From NCBI GenBank assembly GCA_002049455.2, contig KV918964.1, positions 1 to 64,000 on the forward strand: a stretch of DNA of 64,000 bases, read 5' to 3'. The DNA comes from Porphyra umbilicalis (Eukaryota > Rhodophyta > Bangiophyceae > Bangiales > Bangiaceae). Positions 44,640 through 52,299 of this stretch are shown one piece after another. A program made the position numbers and the translations under genes. Below the pieces are notes generated by a model that saw nothing but the letters and a program-made list of their open reading frames with translations, searched no databases and was not told the DNA's origin. The first letter of the stretch is position 1. Each line of letters opens with the position of its first letter.

Positions 44640-45940
44640 AAACACCGGCGACGGGCGCTACACCCCCCACACATGTCGGCGCACGGACGCCGGCGGCAAC
44701 ATGCCCGGTCCCTTCCGCGCTCCAAACACCCGCCGCCGGGCTTTTCAACGCCGGCGGCGGAGCAGTCCCACATGGACGTCTCCCTTGCCCGCCCCCCCCC
44801 CCCGTAAACGCAAGACCGCCACCAGCCATACCGACACCAGCGGCGACACACCAGCATCCCTCCCCGCCCGACACGCCCGCCGCCGGTCTTGCAAACGCCG
44901 GCGGCGGAGAACTCACACGTGGACGCCCCCCGTGCCCGCCCCCCCCCCAACACGCAGAGCCGCCGCCGGCAATACCGACGCCGGCGGCGACACACCAGCA
45001 CCCCTCTCCGCCTGACACGCCCGCCACCGGTCTTGCAAACGCCGGCGGCGGAGAACTCACACGTGGACGCCCCCCATGGCCACCCCCCCCCCATTACGCA
45101 GAGCCGCCGCCGGCAACACCGACGCCGGCGGCGACACACCAGCACCCCTCCCCGCCTGACACGCCCGCTGCCGGTCTTGCCAACGCCGGCGGCGGAGAAC
45201 TCACACGTGGACGCCCCCCGTGCCCGCCCCCCCCCCAACACGCGGAGCCGCCGCCGGCAATACCGACGCCGGCGGCGACACACCAGCACCCCTCCCCGCC
45301 TGACACGCCCGCCACCGGTCTTGCAAACGCCGGCGGCGGACCAGTCACAAGTGGACGCTCCCCATGCCCACCCCCCCTCTAACACGAAGAGCCGCCGCCG
45401 GCAATACCGACACCCGCAGCGACACACAAGCACCCCTCTTCACCCGACACGCCCGCCGCCGGTCTTGCAAACGCCGGCGGCGGACCAGTAACAAGTGGAA
45501 GCCCCCATTGGCCACCCCCCCCTCAACACGCAGAGCCGCCGCCGGCAATACCGACGCCGGCGGCGATACACCAGATCCCCTCCGCGCCTGACACGCCCGC
45601 CGCTGGTCTTGCCAACGCCGGCGGCGGAGAACTCACACGTGGACGCCCCCCGTGCCCGCCCCCCCCCAACACGCAGAGCCGCCGCCGGCAATACCGACGC
45701 CGGCGGCGACACACCAGCACCCCTCCCCGCCTGACACGCCCGCCACCGGTCTTGCAAACGCCGGCGGCGGACCAGTCACAAGTGGAAGCCCCCCATGGCC
45801 ACCCCCCCCCCAACACGCAGAGCCGCCGCCGGCAATACCGACGCCGGCGGCAATTCGCCCCTTCCCATGCCCGCCGCACACGTGCGCCGCCTGTCTTGCC
45901 AACTCCAGCGGCGGGGCAGTCACATGCAGACGTCGACCCT
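44640..45940 (+). repeat. Minisatellite, 144-bp unit, about nine copies
   Basis: Each unit contains CACACCAGCACCCCTCCCCG, CTTGCAAACGCCGGCGGCGG, CTCACACGTGGACGCC and GCCGCCGGCAATACCGACGC. The unit is 48 codons, so frames stay open on both strands (plus reads HQHPSPPDTPATGLANAGGG). It lies between the 3' ends of ORF1-B and the transposase, where no coding sequence is needed, so it is best read as DNA repeat rather than gene. Confidence 0.85.
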
Positions 45941-46136
45941 GTATGCCGCCCCCCAAAAAGATCCTCTCCCGACGACGTTATTGAAGAAAAAAAACCCTGC
46001 GCAGCAGGGAAAAAAAAAACCTTTGATACCCCCACGTAGGGCGCAAGAAGCGTGCTGCTCTCCACCAACACGTGTTCAGCACGGTCATGCCTCAGGCGTT
46101 CGTGCTTCTCCTCGTCCCGTGCCTCCGCCCAAGCGT

Positions 46137-47969
46137 TCAGCGCGTGGCCAAAACTTCCGGCAGGAAGCGCGCCGGCCGGTGCGATGACAGTGGCGGCCAC
46201 ACCCGCTGGCGGGCCGTCACTGCCCCCGAACTGTTCGCATTGCTCTGTGGACTGCCTCCAGCCGCACCGCCGCCGGCGGCGTGGCCACCTCCGCCTCCCA
46301 TCGGATCCGTCCCACCGCCCCCACCACCAGCGGCCCCGCCGCCGGCAGCGCCAACACCGGCGGCTTGGCTGCCACAATTAGCTATCAGACCCGTCCCACC
46401 GCCCCCACCCCCACCAGCCCCGCCGCCGGCTGCGCCAACACCGGCGGCGGGAGCACCATCATCAGCCATCATACCCGTCCTACCACCGCCACCCCCACCA
46501 GCCCCGCCGCCGGCTGCGCCAACACCGGCGGCGGGAGCACCACCATCAGGACCCAAACCTGTCTCACCACCGCCACCTCCACCAGCCCCGCCGCCGGCTG
46601 CGCCAACACCTGCGGCGGGAGCACCACCATCAGCCATCATACCCGTCCCACCACCGCCACCCCCACCAACCCCGTCGCCGGCAGCAGCGCCGGCCGCACT
46701 ACCGGCCGCGGCCGGGGTCTCAGAAGCCCCGTTCCCCACGCCCTCGGCTCTGCCACCGACTGCGCCTCCGCCGCCGCTACCGCCGGCCGCCGCCTGGGCA
46801 GCGGCGGCCATTCGAGAGCGTGACACGTACCCATCGCGTCGCTTCTCCGTCACCATATTGTGTAAGATGGCCACCGCCTTCGCGACGGTGACCATTGACT
46901 CGACGGTGACATGCCGTGCGGGGTGTAAAGCGATGTGAAAGCGTGCAGTTAGAACGGCATATAGCCGTTCCACATCTTTCCGCAAAGCTTCTTGGAACCG
47001 GTTGAATGTCGTCTCAACTTCTGCGGTGGGGTCGGGGAACGGAGACACGAAAAATGCAAAGGGAGGGTAAATTCCATCAACCAGATAATACAAGAGCGTG
47101 CGGGTGGTGCCGTTAGCTGTGTATGAAAACGTTCGCGGCGGCCACTCGGCTCCCGTCACAGACAAATACAGAGGGGAAGCATGCATAACATTGAGGTCAT
47201 TCTGAGAACCAGGGCAACGAACAAACAAATGCCATATCCATAGGTCCTCATCGCAAACAGTTTCCATTACCACAGAGCGTTTGCCGTGCCGATTCTGATA
47301 AATGCTGGCAAACGCCTTGGGGCAGTTCGCCCACTCCCAATGGCTGCAGTCTAGCGATCCCGTACACCCAGGCAATCCCCGTTGCGCATTGCGCTCCAGG
47401 ATACGCTCCAGCTCGGCTGGAGTGGGGGGACGCAGATAAGCCGGACCCAACTCATCCACAATGAAACGTAGAAGCTCTCGAACAGACACTGCTATGATCG
47501 ATGCGGACAAACGAACGTATTCATCAGTTCGATCGGGCGCCTCTCCGTAAGCAATCACTCGGAAAGCAGCCACCACCTTTTGCAAGGGGTGTGCCTGCGG
47601 TCTGCCCGTCGCGTTAATACGTTGCGCAAAGAATGGGCGACCCTTCACGGCGTGGTAGATACGCAAAAACACTGACCTGGGCACACGGAACCGTCTCTCA
47701 AAGTCCGCCTCGTCGTATACGGGAGGGGAGCCGTCCAATCCAAAATAGTCCCTCAAAATAGCTCGCAAACCTGATCGAAAATCACGGTTCTTGTTCGGCC
47801 GGCGACCAGGCACCGACCCAATATACCGCCGCCGGCCGAGCCGCGACCGGCGGATGCGACGACGATAGCGCCACAGCGCCTGCACGTGGGCCGCCACCGC
47901 GGTGGCAACATCGCCGTCCATGGGGTCCGCCAGCACCGCATCCGCAGAAATGTCGAGTGGATCGTCCAT
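46137..47969 (-). CDS. PIF-B transposase, PIF/Harbinger PONG-like, open
   Basis: A 610-residue frame from ATG 47969 (MDDPLDISADAVLADPMDGD), with no break seen. It has an N-terminal helix-rich segment (residues 55-180: FRSGLRAILRDYFGLDG, YVRLSASIIAVSVRELLRFI). The DDE nuclease follows: D207 in TGSLDCSHWEW, D258 in RCPGSQNDLNVMHASPLY and E334 in LRKDVERLYAVL. ILHNM, typical of plant PIF/PONG transposases, lies at 368-372. The core ends near residue 385. The remaining 225 residues are a Gly/Ala-rich tail made of 28-residue repeats, not normally present in the family. The enzyme would cut at the terminal repeats and insert at TAA/TTA sites, together with ORF1. It is convergent with ORF1-B. Integrity of all motifs suggests recent activity. 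Confidence 0.92.
   Translation of the reverse strand: MDDPLDISADAVLADPMDGDVATAVAAHVQALWRYRRRIRRSRLGRRRYIGSVPGRRPNKNRDFRSGLRAILRDYFGLDGSPPVYDEADFERRFRVPRSVFLRIYHAVKGRPFFAQRINATGRPQAHPLQKVVAAFRVIAYGEAPDRTDEYVRLSASIIAVSVRELLRFIVDELGPAYLRPPTPAELERILERNAQRGLPGCTGSLDCSHWEWANCPKAFASIYQNRHGKRSVVMETVCDEDLWIWHLFVRCPGSQNDLNVMHASPLYLSVTGAEWPPRTFSYTANGTTRTLLYYLVDGIYPPFAFFVSPFPDPTAEVETTFNRFQEALRKDVERLYAVLTARFHIALHPARHVTVESMVTVAKAVAILHNMVTEKRRDGYVSRSRMAAAAQAAAGGSGGGGAVGGRAEGVGNGASETPAAAGSAAGAAAGDGVGGGGGGGTGMMADGGAPAAGVGAAGGGAGGGGGGETGLGPDGGAPAAGVGAAGGGAGGGGGGRTGMMADDGAPAAGVGAAGGGAGGGGGGGTGLIANCGSQAAGVGAAGGGAAGGGGGGTDPMGGGGGHAAGGGAAGGSPQSNANSSGAVTARQRVWPPLSSHRPARFLPEVLATR
46255..46700 (-). repeat. 84-bp coding minisatellite in the transposase tail
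   Basis: About five units encode GAPAAGVGAAGGGAGGGGGG with GTGMMADG-type linkers (28 codons each). On plus the units contain GCCGCCGGCTGCGCCAACAC. This is the C-terminal extension of the transposase. Confidence 0.85.
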
Positions 47970-48711
47970 CGTGGGAAGAATACGGTGTCGTCGACGGTGA
48001 CGTCGTCCGTGGTAACGGGCGTCGCGACGCGCCTGTCGCCGTCACACAATCACGCCGCGGGGCGGCAAAAGGACCTCGTCTCACTGCCCCCTCCGAAAGG
48101 CCCACAAGTTTATCCCCTCTCCTAGCCTCCAATGTCCCCAACCCCCCGCCGCGAGCACGGACAGAATCGATCTCGCGAGGCCGCGGAAACCAGTGCCTGG
48201 GGATACCGCCGCCGTGCCCTGATTCACGCTGTGCGCGCCACCGAGAGCGGCAGCGGAGCGACCCACCGCACCCCCAACGTGCGTCGAATAGGGGGTCCTG
48301 ATACGGTCAGACTCGTTCAGGCTTTTCTGGGTCTCGATAGTGATCGCCGAGATCGTAGACGGCCCCGGAAAGCGCCAGTATCGGGCCGTAAGATTTCAAA
48401 TCTGATCATGCCACGCGAGCTCGTTTTCCGAAAGGAACTGAATCAGCAACAGCCAATGGCAGGCCAGGTAAAAATGGGGAGGAGCAGCGGGTCCCCCCAA
48501 ATCGGTGAGAAAATGGGGGACGGGGGCGCCTCCCCCCATTTCTCACGCATGAATGACCGAGGACTTGTCCGATTCAGGTTAACTGTATTCAAGATCTATC
48601 TGAGCGTTTTGGGGTGCCTGACGTTGCTGTGGGACCCTCCCCATCCCCAAGAGCTGAATCTAAGGCACGTGGCACATTTATGAGACACGTTTCTGACACG
48701 TCAGCATATTT
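47970..48711. other. PIF-B right subterminal region
   Basis: Upstream of the transposase start, this should hold its promoter. No clear TATA box is seen. A partly palindromic stretch at about 48475-48545 (ATGGGGAGGAGC with CTCCCCCCATTT, and GGTGAGAAAATGGGG with CCCCATTTCTCAC) forms an inverted repeat. No gene is supported. Confidence 0.45.
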
Positions 48712-48742
48712 GAACTTGGGGAAGACGTTGTTGGGTGTGCTC
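48712..48742. repeat. PIF-B right terminal inverted repeat
   Basis: GAACTTGGGG at the inner side to GGTGTGCTC at the outer side is the reverse complement of the left repeat with two mismatches. TAA (48743-48745) follows. Confidence 0.9.
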
Positions 48743-49252
48743 TAAACGGTGAGCTACAAACGTCCGCGCCGCGACCAGATAAAGCCTTGTCTCCTGCTCC
48801 ACAGTGGCAGGAGAGCCAATTCTGAAAATAATTGCTCTCCCAGTTATATGGCAGGGTGTAGCATATCTTCGCCTGAAATTGGCAATTTGCCACAGGTAGC
48901 CTCCTGGACTGGCCAAAGCCCACGTACTGTGGGAATTGGCCAGTGGCATGCCCTGTGGGGGGTTACTTTCGCATTGTTTATTTTCTATTGTTTGTTTGCT
49001 TGCCTGTCTTATCTGTCTGCCGGCACTCATTACAATCGCTTGTGATCGGACGGTCGATCGATCAGTCCCCTCGTTTATTTAAGATCTCCATGGATCCGGG
49101 GTCGCCGTCGTGGGCACCACCCGGCTCCCCATCGAATGCACTTCAACGAAACGACTTTCTGCCTCGCCGCGACGGCGATAGCACTCGCTTTATTGCTTGG
49201 CTACGGTCGGTCTCAGTACACTGGTACTTGCAACAGCGGAATTTTTACCACG

Positions 49253-49271
49253 TTTGGTGGAGCAGCAGGGG
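49253..49271 (+). other. Outer gypsy primer binding site
   Basis: TTTGGTGGAGCAGCAGGGG is identical over 19 bases to 52137-52155, which lies directly after the inner element's 5' LTR. The TGG within it would pair with the CCA end of a tRNA. The tRNA species is not assigned. Confidence 0.7.
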
Positions 49272-49647
49272 ATACGCTCGCCTTCATCGTGCCTTGCGGC
49301 AAGGTGTCCCCGAGAACTTTCATGCTGCCTCGTGGCATTGTGACGGTGTCGATACGGTCGCTTGGCGCGCGGGGCGTGAGCCATAAACTTGTGGGCGTGG
49401 TGCCGGGGGCATCACGGTTGAGATCCTCGATGTTGGCGCGCAGGGCGTTTGCCAAGTCGGAACACTTTGTTCAGGACCCAGTATTTCTGCTGATGGTACC
49501 GGCGCCACGCGGCAAGCCAGCGACGTCAAGTTACCAGCTGTCTATCGGCTGCCGGGCGGGGGACAAGACACTCCTGCCGCCTCCGACGCCTCAACGGACG
49601 GTGCTCCTACTCCTCCCATCCCTGCGACTCAAGTTGCCTGGAGGCAG

Positions 49648-51266
49648 ATGCAGGTGGTGGAGAGCCTAAAGGCGGCTGTTGAATCACTTCAACGACGCCT
49701 GACGGCCCAAGAACGGACTAACGAGTCTCTGGATCGAGCCAATGACAGGTTGGTCGACAACGTCGAGGCCCTGCGCAAGGTCGACTCCCATGAGGAGGAA
49801 CGCCGTGTGGCTAGGTCTCGCTGCCAGTCGGGCGACAAGACCAAGAATGTCAAGAAGAAGAGCAAGGTGACTACAGACAAGTCCGTCCACAAGGACAATC
49901 CGACTATCGTGGCGCCTTCCCCATTGTTGTACCACAATCTAGGGGGTTACCTCGAGAGGAGGGAAGTAACGGCCGTCTTAGCCGCTCGCGCGACACCCGC
50001 TATGGGACTCGAGGTCCGGGAAGTCGGGCCGATCGAAACGCCAAGACATCGAGACACGGTTTACTTGCCGGCGACGACGGTGCCTCCCACCGTCGTCGCC
50101 CTCCGTCCTCAAAATGCGGAAACCGTGGCCCGGGCCCAATTTCCCCAAATGGGAATTGACCCGGGCCGTCACCAACCAATGCAGATAATTCTCTCCATGC
50201 ATGTCAAGTCTTCCGAGGCGATCATTACAGACGAGGGGGAGAAACAGTCCCGCGCGCAACGCGCTGCACCCGCCGCGTGGCGCCCGGTCGGCCGTCGCCT
50301 GCCGCGCCCTCTCGGGCGCGCCAGCGCCCTCTCCGGCGCGCCAATCCGGCATCCCGCGGGGCCCGCGTGCCGGGCGCGGCGGGTCGGGTACGCTCCCCGG
50401 GTGGCCCGAGCCGGTCAGCGGGGCCGCCCCCTCGCCCCGGTCCCCGCGTCGCCGCCCCGTCGGCCACCACGGCCGCTGGTGTCGCCACCCCACGTCGGGT
50501 ACCGCGTCCCCCGCCGTCCCCGACGTCCCCGCGGTGGCCCTCTGGCACATAGGGGGCCCCGTAGTACTACACTCATATTCCGATGATTCTGCCTCTAGGT
50601 CAAGCCCGACGTTTTCAGACGAGTAAAACTCCAACGCGACGGACACGTCCTCCTCGGACGATGGCCACGGGCCGCCAGGCCCGCCGTCGCCCCCCAGTGG
50701 ATCGTTGCCGATCGACAGCTCGAGCGAGTCGGACGCGGCCGCGCGCAAGCGCCCCGCGACCCCCACCAAACGTAAGAAGCGACTTGAAAAAGCCGATAGG
50801 ATCGAATTGATCCGCCCGGCTAATAGCCGCTTCAACACACTCCTGAACTACAGGACGTACTTCCTGATGCGCCGTCAACTGACGTTTACGCCTAAGAAGA
50901 CACAACGGTCGCATCGTCTCAACAAACGTTTAGACGGAGCGTTCCATGGGCAACAGCCATTCACGGGAGCCCTGCCCTTGGGTATCTTCACGTTCTTAAC
51001 GACCTTTCGCCGCGCGTGCGACGCGGCTGGGCTGACGCAAGGTCAAGCCCTTCCGCTCATGGTCTTTCGACTAGCCGGCAGCGCCAAGATGGCCTTCTCC
51101 GGCGCTCTTAACAGCACCCTCGGACGTAAGCGTTACGCCATTCGTACATAAAGAGACGCCGTCAACTGGCTTTTCTCGAAGTATGCGACGCACGCACCTA
51201 TGGCTGACGCCTACCAAGACATCATTACGATGAAGAAACAAGACAACGAGGGGCCCACGACCTTTG
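49648..51266 (+). pseudogene. Outer gypsy gag region, first part
   Basis: Starts MQVVESLKAAVESLQRRLTA, a predicted coiled coil (heptads through NDRLVDNVEALRKVD), followed by a basic segment (KTKNVKKKSKVTTDKS). A second protein-like block (LEKADRIELIRPANSRFNTL, ALPLGIFTFLTTFRRACDAA, LPLMVFRLAGSAKMAFSGAL) resembles the gag capsid region of the inner element (KVFQFLRKFSKACDDNNLSE). The region is broken and is interrupted by the inner element. Confidence 0.65.
51262..51266. repeat. Inner gypsy target site duplication (left)
   Basis: CTTTG abuts the left LTR and recurs at 62321-62325 after the right LTR. Confidence 0.9.
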
Positions 51267-52136
51267 TGTGACGGTCCGTCACATGGCCCCCACACTCCGG
51301 GATCCAGATTCCCCGGAAATATGCCCCACTAACGCATATTTCAAATTGTTCCGTTGGCGACCCACTTGTGATCATCTCGTGGCTCACCAACCACAACCGC
51401 AATCCCAATACTTCCCTGGGACTCCTAACCCCCTCGAGCGGGCTCCTACTTAAGGGCCTAATTTTGTGTAAACCCCACTTGGATTATCGACTTATGTTAC
51501 TTTGTGCCCCTGACTCCGGGGCGCCGCGAGGGTGTCACGTAGCACCCTTCCCCCCGCCTCTACTCAAGGCGGTATTCGAAGCTTCGGCCGTCCTCCGGGT
51601 CATGAGCCCAGTGGGCCCTGAGGAGAGGGCTTTCCGTGGGTTCTTTGAGGGTGTCTGAGGAGGGTTTTTCCGAGGGTCCTTTGAGGGAGTCTGGGGAGGG
51701 TTTTCCGAGGGTCCTTTGAGGGTGTCTGAGGAGGGTTTTCCGAGGGTCCTGTCAGGGAGTCTGGGGAGGGTTTTCCGAAGGTCCTTTGAGGGTGTCTGAG
51801 GAGGGTTTTCCGAGGGTCCTGTCAGGGAGTCTGGGGAGGGTTTTCCGAGGGTCCTTTGAGGGTGTCTGAGGAGGGTTTTCCGAGGGTCCGAGGGGAACGG
51901 ATGGGATAAGAGGGTGAGGCGTGAGTATCGCCTCGAGGCCTTCGACGCGGGCAAGTAAACTTCCGGTCACACAACTCGTGTTTGTCGCTCGGGGCGCCTT
52001 CCCCCGGTCGACGCCGTGCGTGTGTGCTCTTCGGGGTTTCCTTCCGGGGCGGGTATTCCCCGACAGGACTACCCGGCGACACGGTTTGGCTCGCCCTCCC
52101 CCCAATTGGGTGGGGTGGGCTGAGCGTGTTGTCACA
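51267..52136 (+). repeat. Inner gypsy 5' LTR (870 bp)
   Basis: Starts with the perfect palindrome TGTGACGGTCCGTCACA and ends GTGTTGTCACA. A CTACTTAAGGG-type motif near 51447 could be the core promoter. It carries seven copies of a 35-bp repeat. Confidence 0.92.
51641..51889 (+). repeat. 35-bp LTR minisatellite, seven units
   Basis: Alternating variants of CTTTGAGGGTGTCTGAGGAG with GGTTTTCCGAGGGTC. The other LTR has three units (61965-62073). Confidence 0.92.
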
Positions 52137-52155
52137 TTTGGTGGAGCAGCAGGGG
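52137..52155 (+). other. Inner gypsy primer binding site
   Basis: TTTGGTGGAGCAGCAGGGG immediately follows the LTR. The same 19 bases are found in the outer element (49253-49271), so both families use the same primer. Confidence 0.7.
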
Positions 52156-52299
52156 GTGGAAGGCAACTCAACCTTCCTCGGGGTGGTGGCGGTGCGCCAA
52201 CCCGCCTCGGGGGGATCCTAGTTGGTCCTCCTCCCCTTGGTGCCTAGCGCTGCGGGCGGTGCCCCGCAACGCCAGGTTTGGCTGAGTCCGGCCGGGTCG

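Larger units (their letters stand above)
38950..48742. mobile_element. PIF/Harbinger (PONG-like) DNA transposon PIF-B
   Basis: This 9793-bp element has 31-bp terminal inverted repeats beginning GAGCACACC (two mismatches between ends) and a 3-bp TAA duplication at 38947-38949 and 48743-48745. TAA/TTA is the usual PIF/Harbinger target. Inside are a Gly/Pro-rich repeat ORF, a Myb/SANT-like ORF1 (plus strand, two breaks) and a PONG-like transposase (minus strand, open). The two gene units are convergent and separated by a 144-bp minisatellite. Typical PIF/Harbinger elements are a few kb, so this one is unusually large, mainly through GC-rich tandem arrays. Confidence 0.9.
48746..51266 (+). mobile_element. 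Outer Ty3/gypsy element, 5' part (fossil)
   Basis: The 5' LTR must end near 49250, just before a primer site identical to that of the inner gypsy element. Its start lies somewhere after the PIF-B end but cannot be placed, because the other LTR is outside the window. A gag-like region follows. The element is interrupted at 51266 by the inner gypsy insertion and resumes at 62321. It is broken by that insertion and by several smaller breaks. Confidence 0.75.

Noticed and set aside
44640-45940. CRISPR-like array
   Set aside because: The units are contiguous 144-bp repeats with no unique spacers, in a eukaryotic transposon; it is a minisatellite.
39909-48275. GGGGGTGCG inverted pair as possible PIF-B ends
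   Set aside because: Only nine bases match and there is no duplication. The 31-bp pair at 38950 and 48742 with TAA on both sides is far better supported.
49136-49669. Plus ORF with a signal-peptide-like start (MHFNETTFCLAATAIALALL)
   Set aside because: It runs across the outer gypsy LTR end and primer site (49253-49271), so it is LTR and leader sequence read by chance rather than a secreted protein.
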